The notes beneath the pieces were generated by a model. It saw nothing but the letters and a program-made list of their open reading frames with translations. It was not told the DNA's origin and made no database searches. Positions 10,208 through 22,399 of a stretch of DNA of 64,000 nucleotides are shown here, piece after piece (the stretch's first letter is position 1; every line of letters begins with the position of its first letter). The DNA is from Papaver somniferum. Its lineage: Eukaryota > Streptophyta > Magnoliopsida > Ranunculales > Papaveraceae. The DNA lies in contig NC_039363.1 in assembly GCF_003573695.1 (NCBI RefSeq), positions 124,913,302-124,977,301 on the forward strand. Direction: 5' to 3'. A program made the translations under genes and the position numbers.

Positions 10208-10760
10208 TACAGTCAGTCAATCTAGGATGAAGACCATACCGGTATCCCGTTCCGGCGTTCAATTTAGATTGAAGACCGCACCGAAACTTAGTTTCAGCAT
10301 TGAATGTAGGATGAACACAATTTCTGAACCTAGTACCGGCATTTACTTGAACTTTTACGAGTACGCCGGTAGCAAGCTTCTAATCAACAAAAAACCCTAT
10401 GATTTTGTTAGTTGTTCCGGCGTACATTGTATGTTAGATTCCATGCCGGTACTAGAGTTTTTGTATCCAGAAACTTTATAACTATTACCGGCATCCTGAA
10501 CAATTTTATTTCAATGCCGGTACTCCGTTCCAGCATTTATTTTTATTTTACGTAGCTGCCGGTACTTGAGTTTTCTTATCCAGTAATTTCCTATAGTAAA
10601 CCGGCATCCTATAAACTTATTTATCAATGCCGGCAGATGCTCCTGGCATGTAATCGTTTTGATATACTATGCCGGTATTGTATCCCGGCATGTTCGATAT
10701 TTTTTTTAATATGCCGGTATTTATGATTCTATGTCGTAATGTGGTTTATCTATGTCGGTA
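10160..10760. repeat. CCGG-centred motif array, PMD side
   Basis: About 16 CCGG cores in roughly 560 bp, mostly as TGCCGGTA or its complement TACCGGCA with relatives such as TTCCGGCGT. They occur in both orientations at spacings of about 10-70 bp. At the local AT content less than one would be expected. The array fills intron 1 of the PMD gene and mirrors the array at 13930-14530. Confidence 0.85.
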
Positions 10761-12399
10761 TTAGAAATTAAATTTAGTTGTCTTATATTTATTTCGTGCT
10801 TATTTTGAAATAGATCTAAAGCAGAGGAAGCTAAAGCAAAGGAGGCTAACAAAGGAATATCTAAAGATGTTGTCACTAAGAAAAGAAGGAAAGATGGTCT
10901 TGATACTCCTCAATCTCTGTCTCCTCGAGAGAAAAACAAAAAGCGTTTGGGTGCTAATACAAGAGGGGAAATTTGGGAGAGTGGTCGTGATCGTAGTAAA
11001 ACCGGAGCTGTTGAGGAGGAAGATGAGAAAGATGAGCAAGATGAGCAAGAGGAAAGTGAGTAGGAAGATAATGAGATTGAACCAACTCAATTAGAAATCC
11101 AAAGCCAAGGAGTAGTGGAACAAGTTGGTCCAAGTCAACAACCCACACAAGGCAAGGAGAAAGGCAAAGGCAAAGTAAAAGTTAAAGGTTCGCACCTTCC
11201 TCATGTTGATGACATGATGCCCGACTTTGATCGTGGTAGAATTTGGGGCGCAGCTTCTTATGATCCGGGGTATCTATTTGGCTACAAGCACTCGTGGGCT
11301 CGTACTATATATCAAACCTATGTAAGAATTTCTATCTCGTGCATATGTATTATTTTGTATTCATGCATAATCTCTTAATCATATTATCTCATTGGGATTT
11401 GTCTAAGGAGCATGAAGATGTTCAAGCAATAGTTAAGGATTCTGGTCTATATCCTTTGTTTGAAAATTATGTGAAACCAGATATTGTGACAGTCAATTGC
11501 TTCGTCGAAAGGTATCATGGTGAATCAGATACCATGCACTTCTCGTTTGGCGAGATGACCTTGATCCCTGATGATGCTCAGAACATCCTAGGCTTGAGTG
11601 TTACCGGAAAATCAATTGCAGAAGGAGATAATCATTCTTTTGAGCTATAATGGACGAAGTTGCACGAGCTTACTAAAAAGTTGCTTGGTTGGGACTACAA
11701 AAATTCTATGGAAAGCTTCTATGTATCTAAGCTTAGTAGGACAAAGACCATCAAGCTGACCCTGCTTAAGGAGAAGTTTCAAAACTCAAAGGAAAGAAGT
11801 TTGAAGGATGGATGGGACCCCGCCCAGATTCGTTATACATCTGCTGCGTACCTGTTATTCATCTTGGGCAGTAGGGTATTCCATGACACTAGTGGCAACA
11901 GGGTTAGTGCAAACTACCTTCAATACTTGGATCCATTGGAAGATGTCTTTAGTTATTCTTGGGACACCGTGGTAATGGCACATTTGATGACGGAGATGAG
12001 AAGGGCCTCTTTGGCGGTTACAAACCAATTTGTCGGGAATTTCACTCTACTCCAGGTAATTTTGTTTTTAAACTTATGTTCTTATTTATATTGTTCACAT
12101 GTACCCTTTTCACAAAATTTACTGATTTTTATATGTATCATTTCACATTGGTATAGGTGTGGGATTATGAACATTTCCCAACATTGTTCAAGGACAACCC
12201 CTTCTTGAAGATTATTCCCGTTGATGACCCCGAGGAGCCTAGATCCAAGAGATACCAGTTCAACAGCCATCTGAAGCCCGGTAACGATCATCGACTGACA
12301 GATATGAAATTGGCTCTGGACGCGATGACTACCAAAGATGTTGTGTTCGACCCTTACAAGGAGGCTAGAGAAAATCGACTGACAGATATGAGACGGCAC

Positions 12400-14821
12400 T
12401 TGGATACACTTCGTTATATTTTGCAATAAACATGTTCAATCTATTTTCATATATATCCTCGGTAAGAGACCAATAAACTTTCTCCCAATCCTTTAGAAAT
12501 TCCAACCACTTTTTATGATTTTCATCGTATTCTTTGTCCACTCACTCTTTAATCTTTCCTCTTTCCTCTTCTTCTTCTTCGGGTGATAGTTTCTTCTTGC
12601 GAACATCTTCCTCTAGTTGAGCAACCATTCTCTTCTTAATATCCGCCTTAGAGGGTTCAAACAAAGCATGACAATGTTTTGTCACATTTTGACGTATATG
12701 ATACGTACATAGGAAATTTTGTGCATCCGGAAATACATAGGATATAGCACTCATTAGTGCGTCATCTTGATCGGTTATGATGACCCTCGGAAATTGATTT
12801 TCCAAGAACAATAATTTCAATTTTCGTAATGACTAATGATAATTGTAATCCCTCTCGTTTTTCATTAAACACCAAGCCAATGTAAATGACACCTTGTCCG
12901 ATGTTTGCCCCACGATGTTGAACAACGACATGTTGTATTTGTTTGTCTTGTAGGTGCAGTCCATCATAAGAACACCACCACATGTATGAGCCAATTGTGA
13001 AAGCAAAGGATGCGCAATGAATATTTGAAGGGGTTTGTTGTCCGGTCCTCTTTTAATGATACGCGTATAGTTGTGATCCCAAACTATCTTCTCAAATTCT
13101 TGCATAACGGTCCTCCCTTCCCATTCCACCCTTCTAATGGTTGCTTGTGCGCTATAAATTGTACTTAGAGAAGAAACGTGCTGATCAACCTTTTCCTTGA
13201 AGCCTCTAAGAATCACTCTTGGTTTGATACATGCTTTGGTCATTATCTTTACATCCTCGAATTCATGAGGTTTTAGCTTCGCAACTAGGGAGTGACCAAA
13301 AATATCTTTCGGATCCCGGTGGTTATGACGGCCAAACCACACCGCACAATCCCATTCCCTTTCTTTGTCACTTAAATAGAATACAAGCTTGAAGGGGCAA
13401 TTATCCTTCCTCGTATGAGTCTTGTATACCCTATTGGTCTTCTTTGGATATACATAACCCTTTCTCTTATGGCTATTCTTCTCCTTGTATTGCCCACTCC
13501 TCTCGCAAACCATCTCAAAACGATTATCTGAACGTTGGGTATTCCTCACCAACACACACATGTTCTTAAGAGCCGTCTCTTTTGCCCAAGCAATCGCTTC
13601 CTGTGGAGATTTCATTCCCTACATAAGGACAACAATGGAATATTATAAGGTTCATTATAAGCAATCCCCACATAAAATTATAAAAACTAGGTGAAAAGTA
13701 TTGTTTGGTAATATATCGGAGGCATTTTACAGTATTCGGATGTATCCGGACCAAGCGGTTTGGAATTTGTTGGATCAATGTATGTCACAATCTAAGGAAT
13801 GAATAAAAAGAAAATTGAATTAGTTCAAAAAAAAAATTAAAGTACTATGTCGGGTACTATTTCCTGCATGCTCGACGACAGTTCAGCAAAAACGACCTAA
13901 GCTGGAAATTAGTGCTGACAATCTCGAAAAATGTTCCGGCTATCCGGAAATGCACTTGAAAAAGAGCACCTAATTAACAGTACCGGCATTGTATTTTCTT
14001 GAACATCGATGCCGGAATTGGTAATACTGGCATTCTCTTTACACAAGGTCCGACGCTGGAAACCTGAGCCGGCATTCCAGATACTTATAAAACAACGCTG
14101 GCACCAAAGTGACTAACTTTTGGATGTTTTTCTAGTGGTACCGACATTCTAGATATGAAAGATTCCAAGCCGGTATCTCGTGCCGGCTTGGTCCGTAATT
14201 TTTTTACCACGCCGGTAATAGGTTCCGGCGTGCTCGATAATTTGTATAAGACGCCGGTATTTAAGTTCAAAACTCTCTAATTCCTGGATGTTTTATTGGT
14301 GGTACCAGCATGGAAAGTTAGGAAGGAACCATTCCGGTTTGGATATTCCATGGAATATTCGGTGGTAGGTAAAAAGTTAACTTCGTGTCGGCATGGTTTT
14401 TTTGGTTGAAGACCACGCCAGAAATTGTTTCAGAATTGGGGAAATATATTGCCGGCATGGAAATAGTATGAATACTATACCGGTTCTGGTGGTGCCGGCG
14501 TGGTATTCATACTGCTGGTATGCCGGCACCAAGCTTTTTCAGAGAGAAAATGGCGGTTTCAAAAAAACAAAAACAAATTTTCGAGCCTTAACAGCATTAC
14601 CTGTGTGTTGGGGTTGCTTGTATGTTGAACATGTTTACTTTCTTGGATTGGTTCTTCAAAAAACACTTGATGCTCACGAAAATCATGATCCAAGGGTGTT
14701 GGTTCATCATATAATTCCATTGTGAGTTGTGATCATTAACCGAAGATTGAATATATGATTGTTGTTGTAGTTGAGCTAAAGATTCAGCAGCTGCGATTCT
14801 CTCCTCACAATCATCTTCCAT
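12400..14821 (-). pseudogene. MULE transposase, FAR1-type, degenerate
   Basis: Minus strand. An N-terminal exon starts with ATG at 14821 (Glu/Gln-rich; one frameshift near 14690) and is followed by a long intron holding the CCGG array. A short exon near 13790-13730 and the main exon from about 13615 follow. The main exon has a FAR1-type zinc-binding domain (CERSGQY..., CPFKL, ending GRHNHR). It then has the MULE DDE core with MMDCTYKTNKYN (first Asp), VIITDQDDALMSAI (second Asp) and VFPDAQNFLCTYHIRQN. Reading continues through in-frame TAG (12835-12833, where the family has Trp) and TGA (12544-12542), and stays recognisable (VYWSLTEDIYENR) to about 12400. There it collides with the convergent PMD gene. 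The C-terminal SWIM zinc finger is missing. It would cut and join DNA at the element's ends if intact. Confidence 0.85.
13930..14530. repeat. CCGG-centred motif array, transposase side
   Basis: About 15 CCGG cores in 600 bp, again mostly TGCCGG(T/C)A or TACCGGCAT types in both orientations. It lies within the long first intron of the transposase gene, symmetrical to the array on the PMD side. Confidence 0.85.
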
Positions 14822-15094
14822 TTTCACAAAAAAAATTCCACCCAAAAATATTTTTCCCTCCTTCTACTCTCACCTCCCTCACACAAATATAAATAAAAAT
14901 ACAAACTAATCTATCCCCCAAGTACTTAAGATTTTACTAATTATTATTAACTACTAAACTTGATTAGTGAGGGCTAGATTAGGAATTAAAAAAATAACTA
15001 CATAAGGGGTGACCCAGATTTGATATTTGGATCCCTATTTTGTCATGTAGTTATATCCCCCGATTAATTTTGATATCCCCCAATCGCGCGTTCT

Positions 15095-15580
15095 TATAAA
15101 TCTATATAATAAATTTATATAGATTTATTTAAGATTTCCGTTATATATTTTAGGCATATAACGAAGGGTCCAGATTAATCTACATAATATTAATTACCTT
15201 AGATAATGAATTTAAATTGATTGCCCATTAATTTAATATCATTTATTTGGGAGTTATTCCTCTAATTTAGGCATATAAAAAAGGGAATTGTCCATTTATT
15301 TGGGAGTTACTTTTATTCCTCCCATTAACTTAACTCTTAATTTAATCCTTTTTATAATCAAATTCCTATCCCAAAAGTTCATCATTTGCACAACTTTATT
15401 CCCAAGGTATGATTCACTATTGTTTTGGTTGATTAAGATAATTGTTGTTAGCTTTTCTCTTTAATGTCAATGAATTCATGGTGCCTCACGCCTAAATTTT
15501 ATGTCATTTATGCAGTCGAAAGATACTGATCAAATATTGTATTTTATCAGTTTAGTTTCTCTTTGATTCTTTTCATCTGG
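15095..15580 (+). mobile_element. Helitron-like copy 2, distal part
   Basis: Continues the copy interrupted at 7338. It parallels 6601-7080 closely, including the ATAAAGAAGGG..CCAGATT phrases and the GGTGCCTCACGCCTAA phrase near 15480. Confidence 0.6.
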
Positions 15581-15846
15581 GCATGGAATTGTCCAATTAG
15601 ACTATCATTTCTTCATGCCAAAATCATAGGATTTACATGGAGTGAAAATAAACGACGAAGAAAACGAATGTTTCATTATTATGTCCTTAACTTGGGACGG
15701 TAAATAGCATTTCTCAACTGTTCATACTTTTAGTTGGATCATTGTTGTTAGCTTTTTTCTTGAATTTTTTGTTTAACATCAATGGATTCATGGTGCCTCG
15801 CGCAATTTTTATGCCATTCATGCAATGAAAATGTATTGATCAAATA
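15581..15846. other. Helitron-related AT-rich spacer
   Basis: Contains a phrase related to 20240-20300 (catggagtgaaaataa...cgaagaaa) and a second variant of the GGTGCCTC(A/G)CGC phrase near 15795. No gene. Confidence 0.35.
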
Positions 15847-18800
15847 TCTATATTATAAGGGACAATGATGTTTTTCCAATCGGACGGCTATCTACAGTTC
15901 AGACACATAAAGGACGGCCACGATTGACCCATTATTAGATATACATTCTAGGCACATAAAGGACGGTCACGATGGACATCTTCATTCATAATTGTTCTTC
16001 CATCGGTTACACATTCCCAGTTTTCTCATTTAATAATCATAATTATTCTTCCGTTACAGTGTTAAACACAAACAAAAAACTCACAACCCCCTTGACTCTT
16101 GGATTCAAGAGAAGAAAAAAGAATACGGAATATTGTATTGTTAGTTGAAGGTCTCATTTTTCTTCTTATCCTAATTCTGAGTTATCTCACTCTCTTTGCT
16201 ATCGACAAAAAGGTAAAGATCTCTATTGTTTTTGTTGATATTTCTTATGATTGATCTGTTTTCCCAAGACCTTCCCTCTTTTAATCAAATTTGTTGTACT
16301 ATAATTGAAAATTCAAACTAGGTTTTTTTTTTTAAATTCACTGTGAAATAAAATTATCTGATTTTTATTCGATGAATAACGTCTTACTACTGATCTTGCT
16401 TAGTATCTTTATCAATTCGAAGTTTTTATGATCAAATTTGTGATTTTTTAGATATATTCCTACAGATACTTTTTGTTTTCGCTCAATATGTTCCAATTTG
16501 TTTTTCTGATCGATATAAGTTCCAATTTGTTATTTCAGGCTTTGGGAGGATACTACAGGATGGAACATGAATTCTTGGTGTAGCAATTCACTTTAACTCT
16601 AGCGTTTTGGGCGAGTTAGATTTATGGAGACTAATGATATCACCAGGTTGGATGCGTTCTCGAAGACAATGTAAGTAATCCACGTTACTTTGAGGTTCTT
16701 ATAAAGTTGGTTTGAAACTGTATGAACTTATAGGCTAATTTGCATGCTTATTCAACCGTCCATTTACTTGCTTTCATATTGAGTTTATGACCTTTAGTTG
16801 ATGCCCTGAATCATTTGTTGATTTTCAACATTGTTTCGACCAACATCAGCAAACTTCAGGTACTACAACATCTACACGAAAATGAGTAGTTTCATTTTTT
16901 ATATATTTTTTTGTAACAAATTAATTTGAGGCTCTGATTTTCTCTAAATATTTTGACTAGGTATATGATGCTTGAATGTTTCTTTCTGTTTAAGCTGTTT
17001 TAAATTAGGGACTGGAAGTCTTTGCTTGTGTCATGTAACCTTTCATTCGTTTACTAATACCATGAAACGGAAATATCTCCGACTCGCAAAAGTGGTTTCT
17101 CCCATGGATATTTGTTTTCGGAGTATCAACTCTTCATTCTTTTTCTTTCTATTTTGGATAGCTATGAAACGAAGATCCCACAACTTGCAAAAGTGATTTA
17201 ACTATACATTTGAGTCATTTATGATGTACTTCCAGGTAGTTGCTTTGTCGGAACTAATCTCTTACTGGATCACATTAAGAATGTTTCGACGGATCAATCA
17301 CGAAAGCTATATGTTATATGATATAAACCAAGTTAGGAATACGTCTACATTGACCTCTCCATTTGTCCAACTAAAGGTCGGATAAACCACAACGCAAAAT
17401 TTTTGTTCATTACTTTGATTGTTTAACTTCTAAATACATTTGGTTGATGGTTCAACCCTCATGGTGGTAATTTATGGTCAGTTTTAACTTTTAAGTCCTT
17501 GATTTATCCAACATTTAGCTCTTTGTGTGCAGAGTTTAGACCTTGTGCGTTGGGCTGGAGACTAAATTCGCATGCAAATTATGGTGATAATTTTTTAAAA
17601 AAATTTCTTTATTGTATCATATTTGATGAGTGGAAGTCGAGGAGTTGAAGTGTTACTTATCACTGGGTGGCATCTCAATCCTTGGGCACAAGTTCAACTT
17701 CATAAGATGCCGAAATTTGCACTCCGTTAACACATATATAACAGGTTAGGGAACTAATAACTTTGTCTTTGAAAAATTATTAACGATTTCGTTGAAATAG
17801 CTAAGGTTCAAATAATACTTTTTGATGTGCTTCCAGATATTGTTGGTGTATCGACCACCAAAATCTTTTACACTTTCCTTTTGTCTTTTGCGTTTTTCTT
17901 TCTGTTAAGTCTTCACCTGTTTTTCAATTTCGTACAGACCCGCAAATCGCTACTCTTTTGAGATTTTGGTTTTAGTTGTTTCTTTGTGAATTTGCTTGGT
18001 ATTACTTGGTCACTCTCCAATTATTTCCAGCCAGTTATTTGGCTATTTTGTCTATGGTAAATGTAATGTATGCGTGTTCTACTGTCTTAGATATTCTCCG
18101 TTATTTGGTTTATGATGTATTCTATGTAGTCTGCGAAAATATATCTAATTTTACATACAATAAAGTAGGTGCAATGTTAGTTTCTGTAGAAGCTTATGTT
18201 GTCTAAATTCTCCACGTTGAAATATTTTTTACATGCAAGGAAATGACCACATGAAGGTGACTGAAGGGTTTGAATACAAAGCCTATAAGATTCATTGCCA
18301 CACACATCCTGTACACATGATGGCAGTAGCAGCTCCCCAACGTTGGCTAAGGTTAAAATATTCACACATACAGCTTCCGGTGCATAATTTTCTTAGAAGT
18401 TGCAGATAATTCGACAAAAGAAAGAGTGACCAAGACAAGGTCGTTGTATGCCCAAGTCAGATGTCAATCGAGTAAATGAATATTGTTCCCCCCTTTTATT
18501 CTATTGATCATTTAGTGACCATGCAAGGTTTTTCGTATGATGTGTTTTAGTGTAATGTTTTATGAATCATATACGAACAATTGAGCTCCAAAGTTGGTTA
18601 AATTAGACGGATCTGTGGATTTCCTTTGGTTTAGTTAAATTTGTAATCCTTTATAGCGTTTAATTTTTGGGATTTATAAGTTTCCTTTGGTTCAGCTAAA
18701 TTTGTGATTGTTATAGCACATTTAGCTTCTCAAAGGCATGACACAATCTAATAGATTAACGTTACTATACCACCATGTAACATGATGATTCATGTGTAGT

Positions 18801-19634
18801 CCTTTATCAAAACAAAAATTCTAATTGAAACGCGTAGTCCTTTATCAAAACAAAAATTCTAATTGAAACGCCCAAAAAAACTAGGAAAAAACCGCTCCTC
18901 ACAAACTTTTAGTGGTCCCCACCATAAGAGACCCCCTGCTGTCCTCCGTCAGGACCCACTGGAACCACGATAAAAATCTGTGAGAGCTTTTCAAAACGTT
19001 GTTTTCACGTGGTTTAGTAGCTCGGTACGTATAGAATCACCCTTTGTATTTTAAGTTTTTAACACCATTGTGCCTTATAATATGTGATTAAAGCAGGATG
19101 TCATTAACCCTTTCCCCTTTGTATTTTAAGTTTTTAACCATTTTGTTACCTTTGTATAAAATGCAATTGTATTATCCTCCAGCAAGGTACAACTTTTACA
19201 TGACAATGCAATTTAATAATGCAAGTCCCGGCATATATTGGGATGAATCATGACCGTGAAGAATTCTTATATTCAAAGCTGCATGTCTCTTGCGAATATG
19301 TGACCAAGTAAATTTCATATATAGCTTAGGGGAAAAAGACAATAATTAATAGGATGGCAAATTGAATGGAAAAATGTTAGTCCTGAAATTGAATTTTTTA
19401 ATTACTGTCTTAACAAAATAAATAAACAATTATTGTCCATGGTTAGGCAGAACAACAACGACAATCCTATGTATGGTGTACACATCACGTTCTCCGGTAA
19501 CAAGGATAGCTCAAAGCGGCAGACGCATAGCGTTGGAGTAGATGTTGTAAAGTTCTTTTGTGCCCACATTAAGAATTAACATATAACAACAACAATTAAC
19601 AGCCAGTGCCGTTAAGACACGGATCATATCCTAG
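15847..19634 (+). mobile_element. Non-autonomous Helitron, about 3.8 kb
   Basis: Starts TCTATATTATAAGGGACA after an A. Ends with GTGCCGTTAAGACACGGAT, which can fold into a short imperfect hairpin, then CATATCCTAG at 19634 followed by T. This is the canonical Helitron arrangement (5' TC, a hairpin 10-12 bp before 3' CTRR, insertion into AT). Inside are exon/intron-like borders, for example an acceptor TTATTTCAG at about 16540 and a donor GTAAGT at about 16672, but no helicase or recognisable protein. It probably carries unrecognised captured fragments. Confidence 0.65.
18796..18871. repeat. 38-bp tandem duplication
   Basis: A 38-bp unit starting GTAGTCCTTTATC occurs at 18796-18833 and is repeated exactly at 18834-18871, inside the Helitron. 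Confidence 0.9.
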
Positions 19635-21024
19635 TCAATATTATAAGGTACAATGGTGTTTTTTTATATGGACGGTTATCTACATTCGAGACACATAAAG
19701 GACGGTCAAGATTTAAGTTTTTCAATATACATTTTTATCATATAAAGAAAGGTTAGGATTGAGCCCCAGATTTAAGATTTTCAATCTACATTTTTAGTAT
19801 ATAAAGAGTGATCTAGATTGTACCACATATTTAATAAGTTTTTGAATTTAGATTGCACCCTCTTAATTTCATTTACTTGGGAGTTACTTTTCCCATTTAA
19901 TGTGAATCCATTTTTTTTATTCTAAATTAAATTTCCTTTTAACTTAATCCATTTCATAATCAAAATCTACATTTTTGGCATATAAAGAATGGTGGTGACT
20001 CGTGCCTAACTTTTTTGGTCGTATATGCAATTCAATTTCTTTTTGTTTCTATTGTATTTTGTGATCTGGATTTTGTTTCTTCGTTTGCAGTATAAAGATA
20101 TTCAAATATGATTGTTCTTTATTCATTTTTACTCTTATATTAGGTTTCCTAATACCCTTTTTTTTTCATTACTAAAAATGATACCCATATCATTTAATCT
20201 TTTATTTTTTTACGTTGTCCAATTTAAATTTGACTTCTTCGGCCAAAATCAAGAAGATTTTCATGGAGTGAAAATAATTAACGAAGAAAGCCCGGGTTCC
20301 ATTGTTATTGCCCTTAGAATTTTTAACTGTATTGCTACTTCTGTTGGAGGGTTTCTGCTTCTTATTTGGACTATGTCATGTACATGTTGGTATCAAATGG
20401 AATGGGGATTCCTGATTAATGTTCTTTTTCTTTATACTATATGAACCTTGAAATTACATCTCTTCATAGGGTGCACGCATATCTTAAATGTTTAAAGTTT
20501 TTGCTTTCTTTTTTTGGGAAATGTCAGACAAAAATACATTTTCGAGAACAGCCATTTTGGTTTTTGGTATACTGTTATGGCGCGGATCGTTAGAAGCCTT
20601 CGCATTAGATTTATAGAGCATTATTGTCTAAGAATCTGACAGTAAGCAAAAGTTTTACTAACACGAAATCTGAAGAGAAACCTTTTTTAAGATCCATACT
20701 TTCCAACCCTAGCTCCTAAGACTCCAAGAGGATGTGATTGGTTTTGAATTATATTGGATGAAACAAACTGCATTAGAACATGAAGAACCATTGATTGATC
20801 AGCTTATGCCTACTGATATCCGTATGAGGATTTTATTGGCACATCCTTCATGTAGGATTTTAAAATAGAATGATCACAGAGCACCCTCTCATGTGTTACT
20901 TCACAATCCTTGGTTGAAATCTGATGGCATCAATCAGATTTTCACGTATCGCTTGCAAAATTTATGATTAATGAAAGTTTATTGAAAATTTCCATACACC
21001 AAGAACATAAAAGAAGACCAAAAA
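19635..21024 (+). mobile_element. Second Helitron-like 5' end joined directly to the first Helitron's 3' end
   Basis: TCAATATTATAAGGTACAATGG starts at the base after CTAG of the preceding element. The family phrases (acacataaaggacggtc) follow. 19901-21024 is the right-arm partner of 8746-9869. No 3' hairpin terminus is found before the junction at 21025. Confidence 0.5.
19901..21024 (+). repeat. Inverted duplication, right arm part 2
   Basis: Partner of 8746-9869 in opposite orientation, with single-base differences only. Joined by 56 bp (21025-21080) to part 1 of the arm. Confidence 0.9.
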
Positions 21025-21426
21025 GTTTATTCACGTATCTTTTTCCTCTTAACTTCTTATGATTTCCATGCTAAGCTGTGTTTCGCCCCAAAAAACACCC
21101 CTTAGCAGACACCTTTGGTTGGAGGAAGTAATTCATATCCCCCAATTAGTTTCCATATCTCCCAATTGCACGTTCTAAATTTATTATTTACCTAAGATTT
21201 ATAATAAATCTTAAATAAATCTATATAATAAATCTGGACCCTTCTTTAATTAAATAAATCTTAAATAAACTTATTATTTAAGGTAATTAATATTATGTGA
21301 ATTAATCTGGACCATTCTTTATATGCCAGAAATGTAACTGAATAACTTAAATAGGTGCCTCAATCTGGACCATTCTTTATGTATCCAAATTGTAGAGAGT
21401 CGTCGATGTAGTCAAACACCATTGTC

Positions 21427-22168
21427 CCTTATAATATAGATAGATGAAAAGAATCAAAGAGAAACTAAACTAATCAAATACAATATTTGATCGGTATCTT
21501 TTGACTGCATAAATGACATAAAACTTAGGCGTGAGGCACCATGAATTCATTAACATTAAAGAGAAAAACTAACAACAATTATCTTAATCAACCCAAACAA
21601 TAGTGAATCATACCTTGGGAATAAAGTTGTGCAAATGATGAACCTTTGGGATAGGAATTTGATTATAAAAAGGATTAAATTAAGAGTTAAGTTATGAGAG
21701 GAATAAAAGTAACTCGCAAATAAATGGACAATTCCCTTCTTTATATGCCTAAATTGGAGGAATAACTCCCAAATAAATGATATTAAATTAATGAGCAATC
21801 AATTTAAATTCCTTATTTAAGGTAATTAATATTATGTGGATTAATCTGGACCATTCTTTATGTCTAAAATATATAATGGAAATCTTAAATAAATCTATAT
21901 AAATTTATTATATAGATTTATTAATTACCTAAGATTTATAATAAATCTATATAATAAATCTGGACCCTTCTTTATTTAAATAAATCTTAAATAAATTTAT
22001 TATCTAAGGTAATTAATATTATGTGAATTAATCTGGACCATTCTTTATATGCCAGAAATGTAATTGAATAACTTAAATAGGTGCCTCAATCTGGACCGTT
22101 TTTTATGTGTCCAAATTATAGAGAGCCGTCGATGTAGTCAAACACCATCGTCCCTCATAATATAGATT
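21427..22168 (-). mobile_element. Helitron-like termini in the right arm (mirror of 6360 and 7085)
   Basis: Reverse complements of the two 5' ends: one ends ...TCCCTTATAATATAGA at about 21440 and the other ...CCCTCATAATATAGA at about 22167. They mark the same head-to-tail pair as in the left arm. Confidence 0.55.
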
Positions 22169-22399
22169 CGAATACTTTATAAATCTTTTAATTTATGGAT
22201 TATAAAAGAATTTCTAATGAAGGATAGCTTTTTGTACAGATTAACATTTTCATATACATGATACAATATTGTGTTCGATCTGCCTGTTAATTTAGAAGCA
22301 AATTCAATAACACAGATAAAAAAAAATATGAATGAAATGAATTGTTGCTCGACGTTGCGGTAAGAGACTCAATTAATCCTTTTAATCACCAGTCCTCAA

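Larger units (their letters stand above)
7700..12429 (+). pseudogene. Plant mobile domain (PMD/MAIN-like) gene of the MULE, degenerate
   Basis: Four exons keep phase: 7700-7857 (Met-Pro-Pro-Arg start; alternative copy 9907-10064), 10814-11321, 11408-12055 and 12157-12429. All junctions are GT/AG. The N-terminus is Lys/Gln/Glu-rich with an acidic tract. The domain proper begins WGAASYDPGYLFGYKHSW, then MHFSFGEMTLIPDDAQNILG, and later LTDMKLALDAMTTKDVVFDP. These are hallmarks of the plant mobile domain found in MAIN/MAIL proteins and in transposons. Two in-frame stops (TAG at 11061, TAA at 11648) break it. The 3' end appears cut at about 12390, where the sequence becomes the opposite-strand transposase. 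The host relatives MAIN and MAIL1 act in nuclear gene silencing and genome maintenance; the role in the transposon is unknown. Confidence 0.8.
7338..15094. mobile_element. Mutator-like element (MULE) carrying a PMD gene and a FAR1-type transposase
   Basis: Terminal inverted repeats begin AGAACGCGCAATTGGGGGAT (from 7338) and, on the other strand from 15094, AGAACGCGCGATTGGGGGAT. Both continue with a second GGGGGATA/GGGAGATA-like box. The paralogous empty site reads AATAAATCT; the right flank (TATAAATCT) matches it at 8 of 9 positions and the left flank (AATAACTTC) at 6 of 9. This fits a decayed 9-bp target duplication as made by MULEs. Inside are a plus-strand plant-mobile-domain gene, a convergent minus-strand MULE transposase gene, and dense CCGG-centred motif arrays flanking both. 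Length 7757 bp, including a later insertion at about 8002-9869. Confidence 0.8.
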
